Assembly: GCF_002865645.1 (NCBI RefSeq)
Contig: NW_020194686.1
Location: 488,385-552,384 of the forward strand
Length of the DNA: 64,000 bases
Source of the DNA: Hyaloscypha bicolor E
Lineage: Eukaryota; Ascomycota; Leotiomycetes; Helotiales; Hyaloscyphaceae
Direction of reading: 5' to 3'
Shown here: positions 1-14,840 of the stretch, in pieces
Layout of the letters: the number at the start of each line of letters is the position of its first letter
Numbering within the stretch: the first letter of the stretch is position 1
Translations under genes and position numbers: made by a program
The notes under the pieces: generated by a model
The model's database searches: none
What the model was told of the DNA's origin: nothing
What the model saw: only the letters and a program-made list of their open reading frames with translations

Positions 1-332
1 TTTTTCTTATAAATTATTATATCTTAAACTAAATATAAATCTATAAAATATATAATAATAAAATATGTTATAATAAAATATATTATAATAAAATATATTA
101 TAGTAAAATATATTATAATAAATAATTTCTTTATTAAATTTAACTAATTTAATTACTTTATATAAAATAATAATTTTAAATAAATAATAAAGAAATAAAG
201 ATATAAAATTAATTTAAATATTACTAAATTAGAAAAAATATTTGAGTTTCTAAATATTAAACTATTTTAATATATTTTTTATAAAATAATTAATAATAAT
301 TTTAAGAACTTTATTTATTAAAAAAAACTTTA

Positions 333-1140
333 TATTAGTATAGCTATTTCTTTAGGAATTATATATATAATTACAGGATTCGAGATATAAGATATAAATA
401 ATAAAATATAATTATATAATCTCATATTCTATAAATAACTTAATTAATAAACTAAATCCTATTAGGCTTAGTAAATTTAGGAATTATATATTAATACTAT
501 AATCTTTAATTCCTATTTCTAAATAATAATAACTTTATTAATCTTATATAAATAGTATTTTATATCTATATAATAATACTATATATTACTAGTAAACTAA
601 TACTAATTAATTTATATATATAGATTAGAGAAAATTTTAGATTAGTCCTAAAAGTATTTAATAGCCTATAAAAAAGATATCTAGTTTTTACTAATTAATA
701 AATAGTTAGCTATTTAACTATTTATCTATTTAATTTCTATTATTTTTTAAAACTAATTTCTTTTAATCCCAAGATTATTTTTTTAGAAACCATTTTTTCT
801 ATTTATATAATACCCGTATTTATAGGATTCTTTTTCCGGAATATATATCCTATATATATCCTTAAAGCTCTTTAACTATAATATTAATTTTACTATTAAA
901 TTAAGCCCTTTAAGCTTTAGATACTTCCGGAATTATAATATTTTATTTCCTAAATTTCTTATTATAAATAAAATATTTAAAAGCAAAATATTTACTTTAA
1001 TACCCTTATTAGATATCTGGATATCTGATATCTGAACTAGATATCTGGTATCTAAACCAGGTATCTAAACTAGATATCTGGGTATTTGAATACTTTTATT
1101 ACTAAATTCTTTCTATAAACCTACTACAAATTGCCTTACC
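333..1140 (+). repeat. Copia-type LTR copy, RIP-mutated
   Basis: It begins with TATTAGTATAGC, which is likely a RIP-altered TGTTAGTATAGC. The same start and the following 250-300 bases recur at about 14,006, about 14,590 and 60,141, so this is a dispersed repeat. Its position just before the copia gag relic fits a 5' LTR. A cluster of GATATCTG-type short repeats lies near its end (1,010-1,085), and a related patch occurs at about 14,484-14,525. The 3' limit is approximate. Positions 1-325 match the sequence that follows the LTR at 60.96 kb, so another element copy is cut off by the window start. Confidence 0.6.
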
Positions 1141-1199
1141 TTTAAACTCCTCTTGCTATAAACCATATATATACTAGAGAGAACCTGAACTCGGTTTAG

Positions 1200-3757
1200 T
1201 ATAAATACTAATAAGAGAAAGAAACTAATTAAGAAATAAGAGAATAGTATTAATTTAGTAATTATAATAAAGAATAATTTTTAGAAATATTTAACTATTA
1301 AGATATATTAGTATATCTTATATAGAAAAAGTAATAATAATCTATAGAATCTATTTTAGAATAATTTTAAGAACTTTAATATTATAGTATATAGTCTAAT
1401 TAACTATATACTTTTATAAAATCTTTAAATCTAATTTTAGTATAGTAATATTTATATTAAATAGAATTATAAGAACTTTATTATTATATAATTCTTTATT
1501 AACCTTATCTAAAAAAAAACCAAAAATATATAAAATAAAACTAATATTATTAATAATAGTCTAATTAGAACAGATCTTTTTTAGGAACCTATTATATTAT
1601 ATTATTTTATTTTAAATAAAACTAGATATAAGAAAACTAGATACTCTTAGTTAAGAAATTAAGCTATTTATTTATTTCTTCTAATTAAGGCTATTTATTA
1701 CTTTTACTTTTACTATTACTAGTATTACTATTAAACCTAAACTTCTATTAATTAATATCTACTATTACTATTAGGAAACTTATTAGGGAAATAATAAAGA
1801 TATATTTTAAAATATAGAAATATAATAGAACTAATAGTAGTTTTAATTATAAACTTATTATTTTCCTTAATATTTATTAATATATAAAGGTTCTAGAAAA
1901 ATACTAGTAAGAGCTTTTCCTATTATATTAAAGGAACTAGTATAAGACTACTTTTATAATAACTAGCTCTCGAATTATATATATAAAAAGGCCTATATAA
2001 ATATCTATAGCTTTTTTTTAAAAAAAACCCGATTTTTATTATTAAAATTTAGATAAATAAAATATTATTACCTTAGTAATTATAATAATAAAAGACCCTA
2101 AAAAGATAATATTCGAGCTTATTTAAATACTAATTAATAACTTATATAAATTATAATATAGCTTTATTTCTATTTTATAAAATACCGAATTCTTATATAA
2201 TAAAATTATTATCTCCTATTAAGATTTATTAGTATATTAATATATAGTTTCGGACTCTTTTAATAAATTCGACTAGTTTATTAATAAGTTTTAATTATTT
2301 ATTATTATCTATAAAAAGAAGTAATAAATTAATATTAAAATCTATTTTACTAATTAATAATACTATTCTTAAAACTCTTTAAGCTATTATTTATCTGGAA
2401 ATTATTAATATAAACCTAGCTATAATTTTGGAACCTGTAATAACTATTTTAAGTTCTATAATTATAATAATTATATCCCGAAATCGTGTTTTATATATAA
2501 GAAACCCGAATACTATTTATAGAAATATATATTAAAGAAATAAGAAACTAAGAAAACTTAATTTAAGAATAGAAATATTTACTAATTTAGATTTCGAATT
2601 CCTATAACTTTAATAAATGCTTTAATAGTATTTATATATAGTATATTACCGAAATTAAAAAAGAAAATAATAATAAGAATAGTAAAGATAAACTAGAAAA
2701 TAATACTTTTAAAGCTTTATTAGTAGAAATAAATAAGGAAAAGAAATATTATTTAGTTTTCTATTTTATTTTTATTAAAAGTTTTCTAGTTATTTCTATT
2801 ACTTTTATTTCTATTATTCCTATAACTAATATTCTTATAAATAATATTATTTCTCTTTCTTTTATATATTAAATAATAGGCAAAAACTATATTTTAGAAT
2901 CTATTAAATAAATAAAAAATATCTAGATATTTATATTTAATAATATATTAAAATATAATACTTATTATTTTTATAGAATTATAATTAATACTAAAGCTTC
3001 TAGATTCTTAATTACTAGTTCTAACTAATTCCAAGCTTTATAATAGACGAATAATAATATTAAACTTAATAAAACTATTAAAAATTAAATTAATATCTAG
3101 TTTAGTATTAGATCTATATTCTTTATTAAATTTATAATAATAAGAATATTAATTAGATAAGTATAATTTTATATTATATTTATAAGAATTCTATTCTTAT
3201 TTAGTTTAGTTAATATAAATAAGCTAGAGATCTATTTTAATAATCTTACTAATTATTTTATTATTTTTATTAAATACTTTATATCTATAATATAATATTT
3301 TAGATATTCTTTCTTGCTTTAAAATACTATATTATAAAGCTTTATTTCCGAATTCTTTATTTATAACTTCTATTTTTTTTTTATAGAAATCGAATTATAA
3401 TATTTATATTATTATTTTAGTTATTTATTTATTAGTAAATTCCGAAATATATTAGAATAAACAGGCTATAATATTAATATAAAAGCCTTTAAATATCTTA
3501 TAAAGTATTATAAATAATACCAGAAATTCGAATAATTACTAGAATAATTCAAATTTAATCTAAGAAATAATATTAGTTTTAATTATTCTATTATTATTAA
3601 TATTTTCTATATTTCTAAGAAGCCTATATTTTATATTATTAATAAAAGTACTCGATATTAAATTAGCTAATAGCTTTAAAATATTAGTATATTATATATT
3701 TGGAATATCCTAAAATAGTATTAGATTAATATTTATTTAGGCCTTTTTAATTAGATT
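1200..3757 (+). mobile_element. Ty1/copia retrotransposon relic, 5' half (gag to early integrase)
   Basis: This is the RIP-degraded first half of a plus-strand copia element. At 2,487 a gag zinc knuckle can be recognised: it reads Cys-Phe-Ile-Tyr-Lys-Lys-Pro-Glu-Tyr-Tyr. The second Cys and later ligands have become Tyr, as C-to-T changes on either strand predict. The relic ends at 3,757 where a gypsy element is inserted and resumes after 11,475. All frames are interrupted, so the element is dead. Confidence 0.7.
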
Positions 3758-4020
3758 TATAAGGTATTTATTAGTAAATAATAAAATAATAGAATAAATT
3801 AGTAAATTATAAAACTAATTTCTATCTCTTTTATAAGATCCAGAGAAGCCTTTTCTAAATAAGAAGCCCTGATAATATATATATAATTAGTAATTTATAA
3901 GCCTAATACTTATAATATAAATAGTAGTTAGTTATAATATTAAAGAATTATTAATCTCTTTAATTAATACCTGTAATATCCGAGATTTATTATATATTCT
4001 TAAATTATATATATATTATA
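3758..4020 (-). repeat. 3' LTR of the nested gypsy element
   Basis: About 263 bp, nearly colinear with 11,173-11,470. It differs by a missing segment of roughly 25 bases (inner) and about 10 bases (near the right end). The outer boundary is set by the AGATT target duplication. The termini read TATAAGG and TATTATA, consistent with RIP-altered TG...CA ends. Confidence 0.78.
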
Positions 4021-7000
4021 ATTATATTCTTTTCCTAGAATTTTATTTCTAAGATCTATTAATCTGTTCTAATAAAATATTTATTTAATTATTTATTTAA
4101 TTGAAATAAACTTCTAGTATCTTGAAAAGTAGTTTTACTAATATAATTTAGATAATAGATATAAAAATCATCTAATTAGATTAGGTCTAAATAAATAAAA
4201 AGAAAAAGTAATTATATTTCAGATATAAGAGCTAGCTAGTAATTATGATTTTATTTAAAAACTAAGTATTCTAATTAGTTTAATTTAAAGTATTAAGATA
4301 TTATTTTATAAAATTAATACTATTTATTAGAGCTTATATTAGAATAATCTAAATAGCTATATAGAAAGAATTTAATAAAATATTTATATAAGAAATTTAT
4401 ATAAATATTTCTAAAGTTCTAGAAATTATTTATAGGCTTCTAAAAGTATATATTAATTAGTTATACTAATTTCTAATTAGAACTAATATAAAAACTAGTA
4501 ATTAATTCAGGTAGTTCTTTATTTCTATAAAAGAATCTTTTTATATTATTATATATTCTTTTTTTCTTCTAATAATTATATATATAATAACTTCTTTTAT
4601 TATTACTTTCTAGCTTCTTTTTTTATCTTTCTCTAAGTTTTCTTTAATTGTTTTTAATTAATTCTATAATATTTTCTAGCTTTATTATTTACTAATATAA
4701 TTATAAATATAAAAGTAACCTTATAGCCTTCTTTTTTATTATTAATAGATATTTGAAATGTTTTAAATATTTGCTTATTAATTCCTTTATTTTATATATT
4801 ATAATAAGGGCTCTAAATCTTATATATTAATAAGTTCTTTAACTTTAATACTTATTAAAAATAATATAATTTCAGATTCCTTATTATTTATTAGAGGCTT
4901 ACTAATTCTAGAAAGATATTATTATAATCTTTAAAAAAATTCTTAAAAAATATCCTAAATAGTATTATACTAATATAAATAATACTATTAATTGGGTTTT
5001 AAAAACTAGAAAAAGTCTAATAAGCTTTGGAAGTCTTTTTTTTATTTTAATAAAGCAAATAATAATATTATTTGAATTAGTATTCTAAAGGTAAGTTTTT
5101 CTAATATATTTAGGTATTTACTAATTTCTTAAAGAAATACTATAAAGTCTATTTTTAAGATATTAATTTTATTATCGAGATTTCTATTGAGATTTCTAAA
5201 TAAATTACTAGTAGTATTTCAAATACTAATAATATAATATTTATAGCTATTTGAGATTTGATTTTAGAAGTTCGGGCCTTTTATAAGATATATATAATAG
5301 TTATAAGTTCCTTATTTACTTTTCTTCATATTCTTAATCCTAATATTATTATAATATAATTATATTCTATTAAAAAATAAGCGGATTTCGAAAAGTATTA
5401 CCTGATTCTTTACTAAATCCTAAATAAGACTAGTATTTAGTATTTTTACTTTAGGAATTAGAAATTTATAAGAATTAGAATTTATTTATTTAAGATACTT
5501 ATAGCTAATTTACCTATAATAAATCTTTCTTAATTCTAAATTCTTTTTCTAATAATTTAAATATAATTCTTATAAGCTTTAATAAAACTCTAGAAAACTT
5601 TTATAAGTAAAAAACTCTAGAAAAAGAATATTTCTATTATTATTCCGGATTTTTTTTTAGTTATTTAGGTTTTCTCTCTTTTTTAAATAGCCTTTTTCTT
5701 AATAGTCTAGAATTCTTTTTAATTTTAAGAAGTTATTAAAAAGTAATTTCGGATTCTAAGCTATAGTTTTAATTATATAATTTTAGAAGTTTTTTGGAAT
5801 TTTTAAAATTAGAAAAAACAAATAATTAGATATTATAATCTTTAGGCCAGGCTTTCTATTTAATTAAATACTATTATTTCTTATTTCTATTATTTTATTA
5901 GTAATTAATAATGGCTTCTATTTCCTATTCTTATTCTTTATTATTATTTACTAATTCCGGAAGTTTTCTAGAAAAATATAAATATAATTTCTAATTCTTT
6001 TTTATTATATACTTTTTAAAAAAATATATATAAAAAGTTAAATATAAAAAGTTAAATATAAATAATTATATATATTTAAGAATCTTAAATAGATCTATAA
6101 ATTTTAGTTTAAGCTTTTCTGTTTTAAGTTTAATATTTCTTATTAATAATATTATCTAGATTTTTTTGAAATAATATTTAGCTAACTATTATTTATTATA
6201 ATAGATTTCCCGGTTATTTTATATATAATATTATAAGTTCTTAAACTTTTTTTATTTTATTTTAAGAGTTTCTAGCCTTTTATATATAACTAATACTTTT
6301 CCTATAATTCTGTTTTTAGGAATTTATAAAAGTTAAAAATAGTACTTATAATATATATAAAAAGATATATCTTATAAAATCTAATATTTTAAGTTATTAT
6401 ATATAAATTCTATAAAAAATAACTTTTTAAATTAGTTATTTTTTTTTAGGTATTATAATAATATTTTAGATAGTATTTTAGGGCCTAGTTTTGTTTTTCT
6501 ATTTAATTATATATTTAAAAATAATAAGCTATATTTAAATATTATTTAAATATTAAATACAAATAGAAAATAAACTAAAACTAGCTAATAAATACTATTT
6601 CTTAATCGGAAATAATTCTATTAGGGGAACTAAAAATTAAAAAAACATATTTTTATATAATTTTAATAAATTCCGAAAAGTTAATTATTTTATAATATAT
6701 AATATACTTTATTATTTTAGAATACTAGTTAATAACTATAAGAATTATATTAAAATCGAGATCTTTTACCGGGTTTTTATATAATAATAGGCTTATAATA
6801 AAATTTATAAAGATCTTATTCTAGAGTCTTTTAAGCTATAATAAACTACTAAATAAATTATATAATAAATATCTTTTAGTCTTAACTCTCTAATAAATAT
6901 TATATTTTTAATAATATTTATAAATATTTCCTTTTATATTTTCCTAATACTAGAATCTTTTAAGAAGCTTAAGAGTTTTCTTTATTTTATAATATTTGGC

Positions 7001-10000
7001 TATTGGATTATTATAATAAAGCTTTATAACTTCTTAATATAAAGCAGAATTATTAAATATAATAATTCTTGAATAGTATTTAAATAGGCCCGAATTTTTT
7101 TTTAGATTTCTTTTTCTTTAGTATTTCTTTTATTAAGCTTCTATTTTAAAATATTCTAATATTAAGAATTATTTCTCTAAGCTATCTGGACAATATCTAG
7201 AAAAGATTTAGATAAAAGGGCTAGTATTATAGCTTTTTTAGTAATTATATATATTTATATATAGGGAATTAGATATTTATAATTATTTAATTTAAAAACT
7301 CGAAAAACCAAAAAGTTTTTAGTTCTATTAAATAATATAATTATAAATATTTCTATTACTTTAATTATAATAATAAAGCTTTAAAGGCATTTTTCTATAT
7401 TTTACTTTTTAACTAATTTTATAATTAAGAGATTTATAAAATAATTTATTTATTTGTTTTATAATAAATATTTCTCTTTAACTATTATAAATATAGTAAA
7501 TATTAAATAATACTTATTCTAAAAAAAAAAGAACTTTTTAGATATTTATAAGAACTTTTAAATTATAATTATAAAAGCTCTTTTTAGTTTATTTTAAAAG
7601 ATTAAAAGCCAAGTTATATTAATAGAACCTTTTTTATAATTAGGCCTTTTATTAGATCCGTTTATTAGGTTTAAGATATTTCTATAATAAATAATATTAA
7701 AATTATATATTATAAGATATATTACCTAATATATTTAATAGCTTTTTAGATATTTTATTTTTATAAAATATTAGAGGTTATTATAATCTATAATAACCTC
7801 GATTATAAAACTGAATTTTTTGAGGTAATAATACTAATACTTAAAGGCTTTAATAATTATAAATAGTTTTCTATTATAGGTATTATAGTTATATTTAATT
7901 CCGGAAAGTTTTTGGAATTAGAATATTATTAGATACTAGTATTTTTTTAGGCTATTACTAGAATTAACTTATTATAAAATAGTATTAGTAATTGCGAATT
8001 TTAATATATTAGTTATAATATAAATTTTCTTAAAATAGATATTATAGTAAAAGCTTTTTTTAAAGTTTTAAAGCTTTTAGCTACTTTATTTATTTATATA
8101 AAGAAACCGGATTTCCGGTTCTTTTCTATTTCTTTTAAGAAATCTATTAAGCCTATAATTATTTGAGAATAATAGTAAATAAATCTATAGTAAAAATTAG
8201 TAAATCTAAGAAATACTTGAATATTATAGAATAATTCTAGTTTTGGCTATTTAATAATATTATAAACCCATTTAGAATCTATATAAATACCTTTTATTTT
8301 AATAAAGAAACTTAAGAATTCGATTTCCTTAATATTAAATTTGTATTTATTAAGTTTATAAAACGGGTTATTTTTATATAGCCTAATAAATATCTAGTAA
8401 ATATAATTATAATATTTATTTTTATTTCGGAAATAAATAAGAATATTATTTAAATAAATAATTATAAAATAATCTAGAAGTTCTATAAATATAGTATTAA
8501 TATATATTTAAAATATAGCTAGTATATTAGCTAGCTTAAAAGATATTATAAAGTATTTAAAATAGCTATAGTAGGTTCTAAAAGCTGTTTTTTATTTATA
8601 TTTTTTATAAATTCTTATTTAATAATATATATTTTTAAAATCTAATTTTATAAAAATCTTGGCTTTTTAAAACTAATTAAAGGTCTTATTAATAAGAAAA
8701 AGCAAATACTAATTCTTAATTATAACTTAATTAAGTCTATAATAATTAATATAAAAATATAGCCCTTTATTTTTTTTGGAAATAAAAAGAATAAGTGCCC
8801 CTATTAGGCTTTTATTAGGCCTTATCTAATATTTATAAAATATATCTTATAAATATAAATATAATATTTCTAATTAAATCTCTAATAAATTATATAAAGA
8901 TCTATATAGAACCGTATTATCTATATTAATAAAGTATTTAATACTACTAAAATTAGGAATTTTTAAAGCTTTATTAGAATTAAAAACCTCTAAGAAATTT
9001 TTATATTTATTATTTTAGAAATAAATAAGTATTTCTAAGTCTTTTTTCTAGAAGATATGAATTTATTATATTAAAAACTTTTATTTAGTATTACTAGAAC
9101 TATATAATAAAATAGAGATCTAGTAACTATTATAAATATATAAAGCCTATTATCTAGAATAATTATATTTGCCTTTAGTTAAAAATAAAACTTGAAATAC
9201 TAGCTTAGGATACTAGTTAAGCTTTTTACTAAACTCTTTTAGTATTAGGATTTTAATATTATTAGGCTATATAAATATATATATTTCTTATTTCTTAATA
9301 TAGTCTATATATTATATAAGAATTACTTTATAAAATTCTATACTAAAAATAAAGCTATAAGAACTAATATTTTTATATTTATAGAACTAGAGCTTAAAAG
9401 AATATATCTTATTATAATTATTTAGAATAAATATCTTAAGATTATAGGCTTAATAGATCTTAAATCTATTTTTATAAAAGATTATAAATTCTTAATTATA
9501 TTTAGTTAAGGTAATAAAGTTCTAGTTTTAAACCTAATTATTATTAAAGAAATTATAATCTAATTTAATATTACTAAATTTATTATATATTTTTAGGATA
9601 TCTATTTCTAGCTATATTAATCTTATTTAAATAGTTATATAAAAAATTTTTTTATTATAGCTAAAATTATTAATATTTAAAATTTAGTCTTTTTTTTTCT
9701 TTATTTTTTTAGAAGAGTTTTCTTTAAAATACTTTTCTATAATAATAATATTAATTTGTTTTTATAAATATTTTAATTCTTTTATAGTTTTGGCCTTATT
9801 AGAATTCTATTAAATCTATTTAATATATTTGAAATACTTTATATTTCCTGAAAAATATTCTTTCTATTTATAAGTTTAATAAATTATACCTGAAATAGAA
9901 CTAGTATTTTATTAAGGCCTAAAAGAAACCAAAATACTACCTAAGAATTTCTTATATAATTTTCGAAACTTCTCTTTTTTTTAATAGCCTTATAAATTAA

Positions 10001-11172
10001 AATTTACTAAATTAGAATTCTTAGAAATAAAGTTACTTTTATTAGACTTTTTTGTTTTTGCTTTTCTTAATTTAGAATAAATAATATATTTTACTTTTTA
10101 AGCTTTTTTAAGCTATTCGGAAATAAATACTACTTTATTTCCTAAGAAAATAAATATAAGTATCTAATAAGTTTTATAGTTAGATAGAATAATATTAAGA
10201 GTTTAAATCCGGTCTTTTTTAGAATATGAGTTCTAGTTAATTTCGAGACTAATTATTCGAATATATAATTTAGTAACTATTTTATGATTTTTCTAATAAA
10301 GATTTTAAAGTTCCTTAAAAGTATTTTATTAATGAATTTGAGGTATTTGAAATATATTAGCTAAATAGGCCTTAAATTACTTCTAATAAACCTTATATAA
10401 TAATAGGCTTTACTTTATTATAGTTTTTTAAATATTATAAAATTCGTTTCTAAAAGTATTTATAATAGAATTAACTCTAGAAAAGTATTTATTATAAGTC
10501 TAAAATTAGGTTCTAAAGATTATTTTCTAAGAAAATACAAATATTTTCTATTTCTTAAAAGATTTTCTATAATATAAATCAGGTATTCGAATTTTAATAA
10601 GTTTTTTTTAATTTAAATATATTTTTAGAATATTATATAGTAGCTTCTAATAAATAGTATTAAGATTACTTTTAAAGCTTATTATATTAGGAAAGGAAAT
10701 AGGTTCTAATTCTATTTTAGGAAATTCTTTAATAGGAATTATTAAGAAAAATAAAATAGACTTATAAATAGAATTTTTATAAAATATAATAAACTATAAA
10801 ATATTTCTAAGAATACTCTTATATTATTCTAACTATAGAATATATTAATTATATTTACTAATTCTTGCTTTTATTAAAGTACTTTAATTTTAATATATAA
10901 GCCCTATTTTATAATTTAGATAATAGTAATTTAGGTATTAATCTTAATATTTTAATTATTACCGGAATTATTTTTATTATTATTACTCGTTTATAGAAGC
11001 TCCTAAAAGTACCTATTAAAAGTATTAGATAAGCTTTTACTATTACTTATATTAGAGTTAATCTAGTTAATTTGTTTTATAAAAATAGCTTTAGTAAAGA
11101 GTTATATATTTTATAGATTCCGAGATATAATTATTTATTAAATTACCTTTTTTAAGGGTAAAAAGATTAGCT

Positions 11173-11470
11173 TATAAGGTATTTATTAGTAAATAATAAA
11201 ATAATAGAATAAATTAGTAAATTATAAAACTATAATATTAAATTTAATATAGAACTAATCTCTATTTCTTTTATAAGGTTCAGAAAAGCTTTTTCTAAAT
11301 AGAAAACTCTAATAATATATATATAATTAGTAATTTATAAGCCTAATACTTATAATATAAATAGTAGTTAGTTATAATATTAAAGGGCTATTAATTTCTC
11401 TAATTAATACTTGTAATATCTAAGATTTATTATATATTCTTAAGTTGTATATAATTCTATATATATTATA
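11173..11470 (-). repeat. 5' LTR of the nested gypsy element
   Basis: 298 bp, the same length as the LTR at 61,616-61,913 on the other side of the island. It is followed by the AGATT target-site copy at 11,471-11,475. In element orientation it begins TATAATATA (likely TGTAATATA before RIP) and ends ATACCTTATA (likely ATACCTTACA). Confidence 0.8.
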
Positions 11471-13990
11471 AGATTATAATAAATACTAGAAAGTAGTTTA
11501 TTAATAAGAAGTTTATTTAGCTTATAAATATTATAGAAACTAAAATTAAAATCGTTTTTATAAAAGCTTATAATTTTATTAAAATTATAGAATATTATTA
11601 TAGCCTAATTTAATATATTTATTTTATTATTATAGCGAAAATTAATAGAATTAATAAAAATATTATATTTTAAATAGCTTTTAAAACTATTAATAATTTT
11701 ACTAAACCTAATAGTATTATTCTAATTCTTTTAATTTATAGTATTTTATTTTAAATAACTAAATATAATATTCTATTACTAATTATATTATAGTAATTAG
11801 AAATATTTAAGAAAATAATAGTAGAAATTTAAAAGCTTTAAGCTAGATACCAGATTATAAATATTCTAAATACCCGAAATACCCGAAATAGTTCTAATAC
11901 TATTAATATTTATAAACTTCCTTTAAATTCGGATATTTTTATATAATATAAAAGAAATACTAATTAATCTAATAATTGGAATGGGCTATATAAGCTAATA
12001 GCTATTAATAAAGAGAACTATATATTAGTTCTATTATATAATAATATTATCTTTTATTTAATTTCTATAAAGCTTTTTTATATAAAAGATATTAAGGTTA
12101 TTACTAATAGCCTCGAATCTAAAACTATTTTTAAATTTTATAATAAGACTAAAAGTAGTACAGGTATAATTCCTTTTATTATTTCTATTATTTTACTAAA
12201 ATATAATAGAAAATACTTTTATAAGAACTCGAATTTTATAATATTTCTATAAAATAATAATTTATATAAGAACTCCTACTAAATTAAAATCGCTAGCCTT
12301 TTAGAAAAGAATATATTTAAGGTTATTTCTAGATTTCAAGTATTAAAGGAAATATATATCTTTAATTCCCGATTTATTAATAAAATTAAAATTAAAAATT
12401 TAAAAAGAAAATTTAAAAAATCGAGATTAGTTATCTAAGTTTATAATAATAGTAAGAAATATATAATATTAATATAATTATCTATTATTTAATATATTAG
12501 TTAGAGAATTATTTTTAGTATTATTATTATAATAATAATAAATATTATAAAATTATATTTATATAATATCTTATAAGCTTATATTTAATTAATAATTTTA
12601 TTTAATTATAATTTTTATATTAATCTATTTTATAAGCTTACTAGAGAGCTAAATCTAAAGAATAATTCTATTCTAAAAGTTATAAAACTATTATATAATA
12701 TACTAAAAGCTAGAAACTACTAGTTTAAAACTTACTATTTCTATTATATTAATAAGCTTTTTATAAAATAATTAATTTATAACTCTTACCTCTTCTATAA
12801 TAAGTAATTCTTCGGAATTATTAGTATTTAAATTAATAATATTCTATTTATTAGAACTAATAATTTTATAAAAATAAAGTAATTAAAGCTTTAAAAAACT
12901 AAGTTCTTAACTAAGAAATATAAATACTTTACTTTTAACTATAATTTCAAATTTAATAAAAGTATTATCTATATAATATTACTAGAATTACTTTTATATA
13001 GAAATACTAATATAAAAACCTTTAAATTATTTCTATAAAAAATTATATTACTATAAATAGTAGAAATACTATTTATTAAGATCTCTTTATTAAGAACTAA
13101 TATATTACCTAATATACTAGAGAAGTATATATTATATTAGTCTGTTAACTAGAAGCTTTATATAATTTATTAATTACTATTTAAACTATTAAATTCTCGG
13201 AAACTAATATAAAGGTATTTAATAAATATATTTAATAGTAAATTGAGAATATTACTAAAGAATTAAGATTTATAAAGCTAGTAAAAAAAATCTTTATATT
13301 TAATTATTTTTATAAATGCTTTATTTATAAATAATAGAAATCTCTTTTCCTAAATTAAATATATTCTAGTTCTAATAAACGAAACTAGATATACTAATAT
13401 TATTTACTAGTTCTTTATTAAATATAAGAAAATTACTAGAAGTATTTTAGCTTCGGAATTTTATAATATGGCCTATAGTTTTAATATAGGCATTTTAGTT
13501 AAATCTATAATTAATAAAATATTAGAAATAGAACTATTATTAATAGTTTATATGAATTTGAAGTTCTTATATAAATGTCTTATTAAATTAGAAACTATTC
13601 GAGAGAAATATCTAATAATTAATATAATATATCTTTATTAAATATATAAATAATAAAAGATTATAGAAATTAAATAAATTAAGAGAGAATTAAATCCTGC
13701 CGATTCTATAATAAAATCGAAGCTAATAAATGCCCTCAAATACCTAATTAATACAAATATAATATAACTAAATATAGAGAAATAGATTAAATATAAATAA
13801 AATAGGAAATAGATATATAAAATAAAAAAATATTATAAAAAGAAAAGTTATATATAAAAGGCTATAGCCTTTAATATATAACTAAAATCTTATAAAGTAG
13901 TATAAATATATAAAGTATTTAGGAAAGCTAATACTAGGCCAAATTAGGGAATTTATATATAATTAGAAAAAAGTACTATTTTTCGTATTT
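11471..13990 (+). mobile_element. Ty1/copia retrotransposon relic, 3' half (integrase, RT, RNase H)
   Basis: Continuation of the copia element interrupted at 3,757. Reading through stops on the plus strand gives, in order, an integrase-downstream stretch (about 11.6-12.1 kb, including the family-typical KLPLNSDIFI and WNGLYKL), then reverse transcriptase (about 12.3-13.0 kb, including KSRLVI and ILKVIKLLYN). RNase H and the C-terminal tail follow (about 13.2-13.8 kb, with NPADSI and LINALKYLINTN). These resemble fungal copia Pol proteins after C-to-T decay. Confidence 0.78.
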
Positions 13991-14840
13991 TTAGAAAGAT
14001 TCTAGTATTAGTATAATTATTTCTTTAGGAGTTATATATATAGTTATAGGATACGGGATACGAGATATAAGTAATGAAATATAAAATATAGAATATAGTT
14101 ATATAATCTTATATTTTATAAATAACTCGATTAGTAAACTAGATCCTATTAGACTTAATAGATTTAGGAATTATATATTAATATTATAATCTGTAATATC
14201 TATTTCGAAATAATAATAACTTTACTAATCTTATATAAATAGTATTATATATTACTAGTAAACTAATAATAAATAATAAAAGATTATAAAAGTTAAATAA
14301 ATTAAAAAAGGATTAAATTTTCTATTATTAAATACTTATAAGTATTTTATTAATATAAATATTATATAATTAAATATAGAAAAATAAAATAGAAAATAAA
14401 TATATAAAATAAATAAAAATATATAAAGATTTCTTTAATAAAGATATTTAAATATTTATTATTAGACTAAATTAGAAAATTAGATATCTGGATATATAAA
14501 TATCTAAATATCTAAATATTTAATATTAGGTCAAATTAGGGAATTAATATATAATTAGAAAGAAATATTATTTTTTATATTTTTAGAGAAATTCTAATAA
14601 AATATAAATAATAAAATATAAATAATAAAATATAAATAATAAAATATAAATAATAAAATATAAATAATAAAATATAAATAATAAGATATAGTTATATAAT
14701 CTTGTATTTTATAAATAACTTAATTAATAGCTAGTTTTTATTAGAATTAATAGATTTAGAAATTATATATTAATTTATATAAATAATATTTTATATTTAT
14801 ATAATAATTATTATAGTTTAGGTTTTAATATTCTAGTTAT
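13645..14840 (+). repeat. Duplicated copia 3' end plus LTR
   Basis: The last part of the copia relic together with its LTR start (13,645 to about 14,275) is followed directly by a second, more diverged copy of the same arrangement (about 14,276-14,830). In both, a tail with AAATTAGGGAAT precedes a new LTR start. This suggests a tandem or nested partial copy. Exact limits cannot be fixed by eye. Confidence 0.6.
14596..14679. repeat. 14-bp minisatellite, six perfect units
   Basis: Six consecutive copies of AATAAAATATAAAT, followed by a seventh diverged copy (AATAAGATATAGTT). It sits at the position in the second LTR copy where the other LTRs have a stretch of GATACGAGATA-like sequence. It therefore looks like local expansion inside an LTR. 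Confidence 0.9.

Larger units (their letters stand above)
3758..11470 (-). mobile_element. Ty3/gypsy retrotransposon, complete but RIP-dead, nested in copia
   Basis: This 7.7-kb minus-strand element lies between two related LTRs (3,758-4,020 and 11,173-11,470). The flanking pentamer AGATT at 3,753-3,757 is repeated at 11,471-11,475, a 5-bp target duplication. On the minus strand at about 8.25-8.75 kb a gypsy reverse transcriptase can be read. It includes a mutated YLDDILIYS box (LNNILIYF) and a KEIEFLSF stretch matching the family's KEVEFLGF. Its gag-proximal part (about 9.1-10.9 kb) matches, inverted, positions 62.2-63.9 kb, so both belong to one family. Stops are everywhere. Confidence 0.82.
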
